This document shows positions 13,227-20,097 of a stretch of DNA of 43,019 bases, piece by piece. Below the pieces are notes generated by a model. That model was not told the DNA's origin, did no database searches, and saw only the letters and a program-made list of their open reading frames with translations. How positions within the stretch are numbered: the stretch's first letter is position 1; each line of letters begins with the position of its first letter. The translations under genes and the position numbers were made by a program. The DNA lies in the IMG/VR virus record IMGVR_UViG_3300042914_002314, positions 1 through 43,019 of that record; one strand, given 5' to 3'. This DNA comes from a virus.

Positions 13227-15089
13227 TCACGCTAATTGATAATATCCACTAATTTGACCTAACTGGCCTCTTTTTAGTGCTGTTCTTAATTCTTCACTAT
13301 CTGGAGCAAGTAAAGCCACTAAATCTTGTAAATCCGATGGTTGTTTCTTTTCTTGTTTTGTTGGTTCAATTTGGAATTTTCTTTTTGCCAAAGGTTCTCT
13401 AGGTATTTGTGGTATTTCTTTAGGGGGAAGATTTGGTGAACCTTTAAACGGAAAGAAAAGACTTGCAGCAGCAATTGCTGGAGTTATTTGATTGTATTGA
13501 TCAATTTGCTTTTGTTGTTCTTTAGTAACCTCGGAATCTTGAGAAGTGTCAACTTGTTTTTCTTTTTCTGGTTCTTCAGAAGAAACTGGTTTTTCTTCTG
13601 AAGAAACTGGAACTGGAATTTGTGTGGTAGATTTTGCAGTGCTTTGTGTTTTGCTTACACCAGTTGTTGGTCTTGTTTCTGGAACACTTGGAACTTTAGT
13701 TGTTTCAATGGCTCTTGATGTTGAAGGTACTACTTCTACAACCGCAGGTGGTTGTGGAGGCGGAATCTCTACAGTTTTTGCTCCACCCGTTGTGGCCAAT
13801 TCCACTGCAACACCTGCACCACTTGCTGCTTTTCTTAGTGTTTCGGGCATAGGTGCCTTTTTAGAAGTAAACCCATCAGAATATTCTACACTGTGAACTG
13901 GTTCAATAGGAAGTGTTCTTGCGCCATATCCTGCGTGTCGTACAGATTCGTCATAAACTTTTGAAAGTTCGGCTATTTCTTCATCAGTTAATTTCTTACG
14001 CACTTCTTTTTGAACTGCTTGAATATATTCGGCTCTATTTGAATATTGATATGGCTGGAGAACAATCACAGGTCTCATTACAATTTCTGGTTGTTTTGGT
14101 TGTGTTATTTCAAGAGGAACTACTGGTATTCCAGATCTCCTAAATGTTTCTCTGGCTTGACCAATAGATGGTTCTTGGGGAGCCCAGCCCGCTTCTCTTT
14201 GAGTTTGATAATATTTGTCTACAACTCCCTTTATAAAGGGGCTTTCAGATGAAGCGATTCTTTCTCCTACTTCACCACCTATTGCTCTTCCTACTTTTCT
14301 TTGTTTTGCTTTGGAGATTATATCTTTTTCTGCAGCGTTTCCAAATTTTTCAATTCTTCTTATTTCTTTATCAGTTAAACCATATGGTGATACCCGTGTA
14401 GGCTTTCCATCAACACCTCTTACCGTAGTCCCAGGCATACCTTGTCTCGGTGGTGAAGTCAAACGCATTTCTGCTTGAACTAATTCCCACGGGGTAAGAG
14501 GTGGTAATTCAGAAACTCCTTTGCTTGCATCCCATAATACATCAGCAAATTCTTTTGGTGGTTTTGGTTCGGGAATTTTAAAAGCAACATCTGGTGGTTG
14601 TTGGGCTGCTTGCATTCTTTGTCTAAGATTTGCAAGCACTGATGGAGAAGCGGCTGCTTCTGGTGCAGCAACAGGTCTTGCTCTAACATTCTTTGCTGCA
14701 CCGGGTTTAAAAGATGCTCTTCCACCCTTGGTTCCTAGAGGTAACACGCCTAGTCCAACATCAACTGCTGCTGCTCCATAGTTACCAGATTGGGCTTGTT
14801 GATATGCACTATATGTACCAGCACCAGCAGCCCCTGCTATTATAAAGGGAATAGATGGTGGAAATGCTATACCAAGTAACGTGGCAAGAGCTGCCATTTT
14901 GTATGTTTCAGGATCAGTTCCAATTTCTTTTAATCTCTCTAAAGCCTGTCCTCCAAATTCACCAACAGCTTTATATCTTGGGTATTGCTCCAAGAATGGA
15001 TCTTCTTGCTCTTTTCTTTTTTCCAAGAGCACCTTATTTTCATATCTTTGTTTTAAGATATGTTGAAGTGTTGGAGGCAAATTACTCAT
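13227..15089 (-). CDS. Large Pro/Ser/Thr-rich probable virion protein with a hydrophobic segment
   Basis: This is 620 residues from MSNLPPTLQHILKQRYENKV. Residues 65-93 (MAALATLLGIAFPPSIPFII then AGAAGAG) are hydrophobic and Gly/Ala-rich like a membrane-inserting segment; a second weaker one follows to about 119. The rest is Pro-rich and low in complexity (PPPQPPAVVEVVPSTSRAIE; VSSEEKPVSSEEPEKEKQVD), ending in a helical tail. No enzymatic motif. Such a mix could suit an internal virion protein ejected into the cell, but that is inference. It starts just after the stop of the 96-residue gene (TGATATG) and is probably cotranscribed with it. Confidence 0.75.
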   Translation of the reverse strand: MSNLPPTLQHILKQRYENKVLLEKRKEQEDPFLEQYPRYKAVGEFGGQALERLKEIGTDPETYKMAALATLLGIAFPPSIPFIIAGAAGAGTYSAYQQAQSGNYGAAAVDVGLGVLPLGTKGGRASFKPGAAKNVRARPVAAPEAAASPSVLANLRQRMQAAQQPPDVAFKIPEPKPPKEFADVLWDASKGVSELPPLTPWELVQAEMRLTSPPRQGMPGTTVRGVDGKPTRVSPYGLTDKEIRRIEKFGNAAEKDIISKAKQRKVGRAIGGEVGERIASSESPFIKGVVDKYYQTQREAGWAPQEPSIGQARETFRRSGIPVVPLEITQPKQPEIVMRPVIVLQPYQYSNRAEYIQAVQKEVRKKLTDEEIAELSKVYDESVRHAGYGARTLPIEPVHSVEYSDGFTSKKAPMPETLRKAASGAGVAVELATTGGAKTVEIPPPQPPAVVEVVPSTSRAIETTKVPSVPETRPTTGVSKTQSTAKSTTQIPVPVSSEEKPVSSEEPEKEKQVDTSQDSEVTKEQQKQIDQYNQITPAIAAASLFFPFKGSPNLPPKEIPQIPREPLAKRKFQIEPTKQEKKQPSDLQDLVALLAPDSEELRTALKRGQLGQISGYYQLA

Positions 15090-15090
15090 A

Positions 15091-15381
15091 TCATTTAATT
15101 CTAAAAGGATTTAGATTTATATTTGCACTTGTTTTGAATGATTGTGGTTTTTGTCTATTTAAACTATTTTGATATTTTTGAATAGTTTCATTTACAGAAT
15201 TTTTTAATTGTGAGGAACTATTTACCATATCATTGACTGGCGCTGAAACTGATGGAATATTTGATGTCACTTCTTTAATTGTATTTTGTAGTTTATTGGG
15301 TGCTGGTGTTACAGGATTTGTCTTTTTTTGCATAAAATCCTTGACTTCCCAATAAAATTGTCTATCTTGTTTATTATCCAT
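15091..15381 (-). CDS. Small unrecognised protein, first gene of a late operon
   Basis: This is 96 residues from MDNKQDRQFYWEVKDFMQKK. It has a helical N-terminus, then Ser/Asn/Thr-rich sequence. The motif FYWEVKDF recalls small proteins in related phages, but no function is known to me. It is preceded by TCTAAATA and a ten-base leader containing AAAG, and it is divergent from the HNH gene: the two starts are 41 bases apart and share the AT-rich promoter region. Confidence 0.65.
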   Translation of the reverse strand: MDNKQDRQFYWEVKDFMQKKTNPVTPAPNKLQNTIKEVTSNIPSVSAPVNDMVNSSSQLKNSVNETIQKYQNSLNRQKPQSFKTSANINLNPFRIK

Positions 15382-15391
15382 GGCTTTAAAA

Positions 15392-15399
15392 TATTTAGA
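15392..15399 (-). promoter_or_regulatory. Late-type promoter box TCTAAATA
   Basis: TCTAAATA, ten bases, then the ATG at 15381. It is part of a divergent pair with CATAAATA on the plus strand, four bases away. Confidence 0.5.
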
Positions 15400-15403
15400 T
15401 TTT

Positions 15404-15411
15404 CATAAATA
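15404..15411 (+). promoter_or_regulatory. Late promoter box CATAAATA
   Basis: CATAAATA, then CTTAAAAGGT, then the ATG at 15422. It supports that start over the ATG at 15380, which would lie upstream of the transcript. Confidence 0.55.
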
Positions 15412-15421
15412 CTTAAAAGGT

Positions 15422-15910
15422 ATGACTAAGCAGGTCCTCTTGCTCAATCAAGACAATACACCGCTCAATATTATTACCGTTGGAAAAGCATTTAAACTTA
15501 TTTCAAAAGATAAAGTATGGGTTGACGAACAAACTCCCGAATACTATGAAGTTGTTTCAGTTTCTAAAATTGTTAAAATTCCAAAGGTATTAATTTTAAA
15601 ATACTACGTCAAACTTCCTTTTAAACGAGTAGTTCCAAATAGAAAAAATGTATTCCGCAGAGACAATTATACATGTCAATACTGCGGAATAGATCTTTGT
15701 GATAAAACAGCAACTGTAGATCATATCGTTCCCAAGTCAAAAGGCGGTGGATCTACTTGGGTCAATATGGTAACTTCCTGCAAAGATTGTAATCTTGCAA
15801 AAGGAAATAAGACACCCAAAGAAGCAAAAATGCCTCTTAAAAATAAACCAAAGGAACCATCCTATGGGTTCTTGTTTGATCACATGCTAATTACTTTTAG
15901 GAAGAAATAA
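15422..15910 (+). CDS. HNH endonuclease with a zinc-binding core
   Basis: This is 162 residues from MTKQVLLLNQDNTPLNIITV. The C-terminal half is a classic McrA-like HNH domain: C85-x2-C88 (YTCQYCG), D100-H101 (TVDHIVPKSKGG), N115, and C120-x2-C123 (SCKDCNLAKGN). The four Cys bind structural zinc and the DH/N residues form the beta-beta-alpha-metal site. The N-terminal part (about 70 residues) matches the usual extension of phage and bacterial HNH proteins of this size. The start at 15422 is preferred to 15380 because of the late box and AAAAGG. It could be a free-standing homing nuclease or a DNA-processing enzyme. It is followed after one base by the zinc-ribbon gene. Confidence 0.85.
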   Translation: MTKQVLLLNQDNTPLNIITVGKAFKLISKDKVWVDEQTPEYYEVVSVSKIVKIPKVLILKYYVKLPFKRVVPNRKNVFRRDNYTCQYCGIDLCDKTATVDHIVPKSKGGGSTWVNMVTSCKDCNLAKGNKTPKEAKMPLKNKPKEPSYGFLFDHMLITFRKK

Positions 15911-15911
15911 T

Positions 15912-16214
15912 ATGCCAAACTATGCTTTTAAGTGTGAAAAATGTGATCATGAATTTGAATTGTTTTTAAAAATGTCTGAAAGTGATGCCCCCATCAAACA
16001 AAAATGCCCTTCTTGTGGAAAGAAAAAAGTTGTAAAAAATTGGGAAGGACAAAGAAATTCCATTGCATATGATATGGCTTTAACTCCAACAAAAGTGTGT
16101 GGAAGTGCTTGGAATGAAGTAGTTGATAGAATTAAAAATAATGGGATGGTCCCAAAAAGATATCATGATAGATTAGACAGTGCGGGCAAAGGTATAGGAA
16201 GATTTGTAAGATAA
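15912..16214 (+). CDS. FmdB-type zinc-ribbon protein
   Basis: This is 100 residues from MPNYAFKCEKCDHEFELFLK. Two Cys pairs (CEKC at 8-11 and CPSC at 32-35) form a zinc ribbon of the FmdB regulatory-protein type, whose members usually begin M-P-x-Y-x-F-x-C-x-x-C. The remaining 60 residues are basic (DRIKNNGMVPKRYHDRLDSA). The role in phages is unknown; binding of nucleic acid or protein is possible. It follows the HNH stop by one base, so the two are cotranscribed from 15404-15411. Confidence 0.8.
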   Translation: MPNYAFKCEKCDHEFELFLKMSESDAPIKQKCPSCGKKKVVKNWEGQRNSIAYDMALTPTKVCGSAWNEVVDRIKNNGMVPKRYHDRLDSAGKGIGRFVR

Positions 16215-16217
16215 ATA
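16210..16217 (+). promoter_or_regulatory. Possible late box GATAAATA
   Basis: GATAAATA-TTATT-ATG before the 16223 gene. It overlaps the stop codon of the zinc-ribbon gene, so chance similarity is possible. Confidence 0.4.
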
Positions 16218-16222
16218 TTATT

Positions 16223-16519
16223 ATGAACTATAAACTTCAGAAAATTTTGCTTGCAGATTGCACTGTTTACAATATTTTATTTGAAAACAAAATTTTGGGT
16301 CATGTTATTGTTAAAAATGATAATATGACTCTTATTCAGACCGATGATTTAAATATCGTTGCTTTAGCAGAATCTTTTGGTTTCTCGGGTAAAGCATATA
16401 TGGCGGATGAAAATGGTTATCATCTTGTTGTATTGGAAGAAACAAAAGAACTAAAACCAATTTATGAATATAAAGTTATTAATTTGCAAGATCAGTTTTT
16501 AACTGAAGAAGTGATTTGA
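16223..16519 (+). CDS. Small unrecognised protein
   Basis: This is 98 residues from MNYKLQKILLADCTVYNILF. It is predicted alpha/beta with alternating hydrophobic strands and no motif I recognise. It starts eight bases after the zinc-ribbon gene and overlaps the converging RuvC-like gene by 41 bases at their 3' ends, so there is no terminator between them. Confidence 0.65.
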   Translation: MNYKLQKILLADCTVYNILFENKILGHVIVKNDNMTLIQTDDLNIVALAESFGFSGKAYMADENGYHLVVLEETKELKPIYEYKVINLQDQFLTEEVI

Positions 16520-17030
16520 GAATATAATAACTGTCTACAATATCCGTTATCGGATTTGACAAAGTTCTTTGATTAAAAGTAAACGCTAAATTTGTTCCAG
16601 TCTCCTCAGAGAAGGCTTTATACATTGCCACTTTATCGGCGTTTCCTTTGCCTGTGGCGAGTTTCTTTGCCTTAGACGGCTCTATGACCGTTACGGGAAT
16701 CCCGGCCTTATACAGCTTATGCTTGAAGATTCCCATGTTCTCTGCCAAATTGAACACACGGCCTTTAGATCCGTAGGAATAGCCTTCTACGGCTACATCC
16801 GAGGCTCCTATGCATAACTTACTTGACCAATCTGAGATCGTATCAAACCGATCCACATCCATCACATATTCTTGAAAACTTTCACCATTAATGTTTGGTA
16901 AAATTTTATCTGCAAATTTTTTAACTGTTGTCAAATAATAGAACGAACAATTTTCAAATTTAAATTCTTTACGCTCATCATAGAGACATAGGCAGGGGCA
17001 AGTTATTGAGTAGTCAACACCTACGAGCAT
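16479..17030 (-). CDS. RuvC-like Holliday-junction nuclease
   Basis: This is 183 residues from MLVGVDYSITCPCLCLYDER, with an RNase H-like fold of the RuvC family. Acidic motifs are present in order: D6 (GVDYS), E (VAVEGYSYGSKGRVFNLAEN), the Lys/Gly-rich segment (IEPSKAKKLATGKGNADKVA) and a C-terminal D (DIVDSYYI). Such enzymes resolve branched DNA during phage replication and packaging. T4 uses gp49 for this, which is unrelated, so the phage replaces it with a RuvC type, as other marine phages do. The frame has an earlier ATG at 17039, but the late box at 17043-17050 would start RNA near 17037, so 17030 is preferred. The 3' end overlaps the converging gene by 41 bases. Confidence 0.8.
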   Translation of the reverse strand: MLVGVDYSITCPCLCLYDERKEFKFENCSFYYLTTVKKFADKILPNINGESFQEYVMDVDRFDTISDWSSKLCIGASDVAVEGYSYGSKGRVFNLAENMGIFKHKLYKAGIPVTVIEPSKAKKLATGKGNADKVAMYKAFSEETGTNLAFTFNQRTLSNPITDIVDSYYILKSLLQLKTDLAN

Positions 17031-17042
17031 ATAGAACATAGA

Positions 17043-17050
17043 TATTTATA
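17043..17050 (-). promoter_or_regulatory. T4-type late promoter box TATAAATA (proximal, RuvC-like gene)
   Basis: A perfect box, 12 bases before the preferred ATG at 17030. A second identical box lies about 97 bases upstream. Confidence 0.65.
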
Positions 17051-17139
17051 CCTCGCACAGGGGAGTGTTTCTTGGTTCTCTGTCAAGCGTACTTCGAACA
17101 CTTGAGAAAAAACGCGAGCCCCATCTCCCCCGGCAAAAT

Positions 17140-17147
17140 TATTTATA
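17140..17147 (-). promoter_or_regulatory. T4-type late promoter box TATAAATA (distal)
   Basis: A perfect box just downstream of the hairpin that follows the tRNA. It would transcribe toward the RuvC-like gene with a leader of about 100 bases. Confidence 0.5.
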
Positions 17148-17150
17148 ACA

Positions 17151-17184
17151 AAAATTCTCCTTTTTGGGGAGAATTTTGTTTTTT
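17151..17184 (-). terminator. Hairpin terminator after tRNA-Asn (probably bidirectional)
   Basis: A perfect ten-base-pair stem (17151-17160 with 17168-17177) with a seven-base loop, extendable past a one-base bulge. On the minus strand it is followed by TTTTTGTT and begins about ten bases after the tRNA 3' end. On the plus strand it is followed by TTTTTT. It separates the nucleotide-metabolism operon from the RuvC-like gene. Confidence 0.75.
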
Positions 17185-17187
17185 AAA

Positions 17188-17261
17188 CTCCTCGGGTTGG
17201 GATCGAACCAACGACATCAAAATTAACAGTTTTGCGCTACTACCAGCTGAGCTACCGAGGA
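17188..17261 (-). tRNA. tRNA-Asn (anticodon GTT)
   Basis: A cloverleaf folds by eye. The acceptor TCCTCGG pairs with CCGAGGA (seven base pairs) with discriminator G. The D arm is GCT/AGC with a GG-containing loop. The anticodon stem CAAAA/TTTTG encloses loop CTGTTAA with anticodon GTT. The T arm GTTGG-TTCGATC-CCAAC is perfect. CCA is not encoded. It lies seven bases after the RNR stop on the same strand and is probably processed from the same transcript. Phage tRNAs usually supplement codons common in phage genes. Confidence 0.92.
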
Positions 17262-17268
17262 TTACATA

Positions 17269-19158
17269 TTAAACTATCTGACAACCTCCTGCAGAACATG
17301 CAAATTCCTTTGCTGCTTCTGTATTGTCTTGTGACTCGTATTGTGACAACTCCTTGAAGTTAACCTTGATCTTTGGGTGTTCATTATAAGTTGCAGCGTC
17401 AATCTGCTCAAACGGAGCCTGAGCATATGTATGATTGTCACCACCTGGCAAGAAGGAGATTCCCGTTGCAACATCAAAGTTTTCCCATAACCATTGACCA
17501 ACTTCAAGGAATTCGCTGTCACGGTAGTTTACGGTTACAGAGGGCTTGTGTTGGCAATAATGTTCTTGGTATGTCTTCCAAAGATCCAAGTGATCAAGTG
17601 CACGCAGATCTTCAGTAGTTACTGTGCCACGCGGAGCCTTCATTGCAAACGTAAAGACAGCAGTGTTGTTTGGATTGATTACATCGTCTTCACAAGGAAC
17701 TCCTTGATCTTTCATGAGTTGATAGATTGGATCTTTCTTGTCAATACGAACTCTGCGATAATAATAATCTGCATATCTTGGGTGTAGACCTGATGCAGAA
17801 TCTACCAAGCAAGAAGTAGTTCCCTCTGGCTTGACGCATGTGATGGACTTGCTTGGATTGATACCCAACTTCTCTGCCCATTGCATATTAGTTGCCGTTG
17901 CATGATCACGAAGACTTTCAAGCAAACGAATAAGTTTTGGCTTGCCCTCAAGACCACTGGTTAACTTGTTGTCATATATACCCGTCATGCTAACACCAAG
18001 AAGTCTCTCGTCCTCACAGTTCTTCTTCCACTCTGGACGAAGATACGGGAATTTAGTAAATGTAGATTGAACGGTGCCAATGATTGTGGCCATCTCAATC
18101 TTCTTCTTGAGTGTTGCAGCAGTATCATCAGGTCGAACAACAACAGTTGAAAGATTGCAGAACTCAAACGGTTTCAAGATGATCTCTGAGCATGGATTCG
18201 TTCCGTACTCAGCATCGATATCCCGGCCCCATTTGGCTGCTTGCTCTTGGAGAGCTTTACGATTGATCATTCCACGCTCACCACTATGGCTGTTGTATAG
18301 TGAAGTCCATTCCTCAAGGAATTGGCCCATCGGTGGGCGACCACGGTAAACAGCAGAGTTGTTTGCGTAGGAACGGAAGCCTGCTTGCTCCCACCACGCA
18401 CCGCTCTTACATAGAGCCATCTCACGATCAGAGAGATCGCTGAGTGAAATCATGGCAGAACGACGAACACCACCTACAATAACAGCGTTTGCAATAGCAC
18501 AGCAAACATCGTGGCACTCAAGAGCAGTTAACTTACGACCTTGTGCGCTATAGAAAACCTTTACGATTAACTTAAAGAGATTATCAAGAGGAGCAGGACC
18601 ACTAGCCCTACCGCCAAAAGTCTTAAGTCTAGCTCCAGCGGGTCTGATCCCGGACACATCCCATTTAACGTGACGACCCGAATACAGATGTCGTAGAATT
18701 TCTTTAAGAGCGTTTCCCCAACCTTCTTTAGAGTCTTCAACTTTGACAACAACATTAAAATCCTTTTCTATTTTATTAGCGACAGTTGGAAGTTTATCAG
18801 TGTACTGACGCTCAACACTGTAACCGACTCCTGTTCCATTCATTAGAATTACAAACAGTTCTGCAAATGATTCAACAGAATCAATTGGCAAGTATGAACA
18901 GTTGTACAAACAAGTATTGTCATGATCTAGTGCAGGTCCAGCAGTCATCAAACTTCTCATTGAAGGAAGAACTTCAAGATTAATAATTGCCTTCTTAATG
19001 TCTGGACGATCTGCAAGTGCGGGAACTTTGTCCGTGAAATAATTCCACCATCTTTCTACACACTCATCCCAAGTTTCACGACGACCATCTGATGGAAGCC
19101 AACGTGAATAGCGCGAGATGAAAATAAACGATTGGAATGGTGATAAAATTTCTGGCAT
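17269..19158 (-). CDS. nrdJ: Adenosylcobalamin-dependent (class II) ribonucleoside-triphosphate reductase, monomeric type
   Basis: This is 629 residues, making deoxyribonucleotides for phage replication with a B12-derived radical. Its cysteine pattern fits the Lactobacillus leichmannii RTPR type: C87 (YNCSYLP) and C334 (EFCNLS) as redox pair, C323 in NPCSEI as thiyl-radical site, and a C-terminal pair C621/C626 (ACSAGGCQIV). The 11-residue spacing C323-C334 and the three residues after the last Cys match RTPR (C408-C419 and C736 of 739). It is about 110 residues shorter than that enzyme. No class I subunits are visible. AAAGG precedes the ATG. It implies the infected cell contains adenosylcobalamin. 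It lies between thyX and the tRNA. Confidence 0.9.
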   Translation of the reverse strand: MPEILSPFQSFIFISRYSRWLPSDGRRETWDECVERWWNYFTDKVPALADRPDIKKAIINLEVLPSMRSLMTAGPALDHDNTCLYNCSYLPIDSVESFAELFVILMNGTGVGYSVERQYTDKLPTVANKIEKDFNVVVKVEDSKEGWGNALKEILRHLYSGRHVKWDVSGIRPAGARLKTFGGRASGPAPLDNLFKLIVKVFYSAQGRKLTALECHDVCCAIANAVIVGGVRRSAMISLSDLSDREMALCKSGAWWEQAGFRSYANNSAVYRGRPPMGQFLEEWTSLYNSHSGERGMINRKALQEQAAKWGRDIDAEYGTNPCSEIILKPFEFCNLSTVVVRPDDTAATLKKKIEMATIIGTVQSTFTKFPYLRPEWKKNCEDERLLGVSMTGIYDNKLTSGLEGKPKLIRLLESLRDHATATNMQWAEKLGINPSKSITCVKPEGTTSCLVDSASGLHPRYADYYYRRVRIDKKDPIYQLMKDQGVPCEDDVINPNNTAVFTFAMKAPRGTVTTEDLRALDHLDLWKTYQEHYCQHKPSVTVNYRDSEFLEVGQWLWENFDVATGISFLPGGDNHTYAQAPFEQIDAATYNEHPKIKVNFKELSQYESQDNTEAAKEFACSAGGCQIV

Positions 19159-19183
19159 AATGGGCCTTTCTATGGTGGTGTCT

Positions 19184-19906
19184 TTATTTAGTTGTTAGAG
19201 TTTGCCACGAAACTGGGAAAAGTGGAGCAATTATTTTACCAATTGCTTTGGCATATTCCTGAATTTCCCATTGTGCGTGGGCATCGATTCTCAAATTATA
19301 AATACGGGCAAATGCATAGAGAGAACCAGTCCACACAAATTCCGTGTAAGTTCCTTGCGGTAAAATTGATCTCGCTTGCTCAGGTGCAACACCATCAGCA
19401 AGAAGATCATTGTAAAGTTTTACACAATCCTTTGCAACAGAATCATATTCTTGTCTCAACTTAATACAGAGATCCATATCTTCAATTCTTCCGCTGCTTC
19501 CCTGCTTTGCACCATTGATTGGTGCCGACCTCCAAAGAGGAATGTAAATTTCGGGATCAAATGTTACATATCTTCTGCTCACCTCATTCATAGTAAGACC
19601 AATCTGATGCTTACCAAGTTGAGCACGAACAAAAATTGGACATTTAACTCTGAGTGTTACAACTGCATGACAAAATGGAGTAAAGTGATCATGCTTAGAA
19701 AGATAATTAATAAGTTTAGCATCTCGTTCTGCAAGAGTACCATCTTCATTCAATTGACTTGTCTTGTTGAAAGAAACGCGGGCAGCATCACAAACAGAAA
19801 GATCTGTGCCCATACAATCAACTAGTTGTACATGACCATAATCAAGAACTTTAACTTCAGTCAGCTCCGGACTTGTTTCCATCATTTTTGTCATTAGTAT
19901 CTTCAT
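19184..19906 (-). CDS. thyX: Flavin-dependent thymidylate synthase ThyX with an atypical signature
   Basis: This is 240 residues, methylating dUMP to dTMP with FAD and methylene-tetrahydrofolate. Family features are AARVSF (41-46), KHDHFTPFCH (71-80), NEVSRRY (107-113) and the C-terminal NLR-x(5)-AQWEIQEYA. The usual RHR-x7-S signature is altered: the segment reads LGKHQIGLTMNEVS, so with the final Ser aligned the RHR positions are H100-Q101-I102. The first 50 bases overlap the upstream gene; later ATGs at 19885 and 19882 are possible starts, since M9 lies closer to where ThyX homology begins. It follows primase and precedes RNR in one nucleotide and replication operon. Confidence 0.88.
   Translation of the reverse strand: MKILMTKMMETSPELTEVKVLDYGHVQLVDCMGTDLSVCDAARVSFNKTSQLNEDGTLAERDAKLINYLSKHDHFTPFCHAVVTLRVKCPIFVRAQLGKHQIGLTMNEVSRRYVTFDPEIYIPLWRSAPINGAKQGSSGRIEDMDLCIKLRQEYDSVAKDCVKLYNDLLADGVAPEQARSILPQGTYTEFVWTGSLYAFARIYNLRIDAHAQWEIQEYAKAIGKIIAPLFPVSWQTLTTK
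19185..19192 (-). promoter_or_regulatory. Possible late box ACTAAATA before nrdJ
   Basis: ACTAAATA, 26 bases before the nrdJ ATG, overlapping the last codons and stop of thyX. Because the codons there explain the sequence and RNR is normally an early function, this may be chance. Confidence 0.25.
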
Positions 19907-20096
19907 CCTTATCTACAAGTTCAACAGTAACACCAGGGATCTTTGTAAAGTCAGCAGCATATTCTCTAGCCTTTGACCATAGAACAAAATCCATTTCCTT
20001 TACATATTCAGAAAATCTCTGAACAAACATGAGATAGGCTTCGCTTGCCTTTAAAATCTCATCTTCAGTCATGTCTTCATCATCATCATGTTCCAT
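19857..20096 (-). CDS. Small acidic unrecognised protein
   Basis: This is 79 residues from MEHDDDEDMTEDEILKASEA. The ends are strongly acidic (DKDEDTNDKNDGNKSGAD) and the middle is helical and amphipathic (AYLMFVQRFSEYVKEMDFVL). No family recognised. It starts one base after the primase stop and overlaps thyX by 50 bases. Its place between primase and ThyX suggests a replication accessory role, which is inference only. Confidence 0.65.
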   Translation of the reverse strand: MEHDDDEDMTEDEILKASEAYLMFVQRFSEYVKEMDFVLWSKAREYAADFTKIPGVTVELVDKDEDTNDKNDGNKSGAD

Positions 20097-20097
20097 A

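Noticed and set aside
17051-17089. TTGACA on the minus strand upstream of the RuvC-like gene as a sigma70 promoter
   Set aside because: No -10-like hexamer at 15-19 bases; the next TATAAA is about 30 bases away and belongs to the late box.
17083-17124. 13-codon minus-strand frame with GGGGGAG directly before its ATG, downstream of the 17140-17147 late box
   Set aside because: It is very short, the Shine-Dalgarno touches the ATG with no spacing, and the peptide has no features. It may be a leader peptide but cannot be supported.
17072-17272. 66-codon plus-strand frame
   Set aside because: It runs through the terminator hairpin and the antisense of tRNA-Asn, so RNA features explain the sequence.
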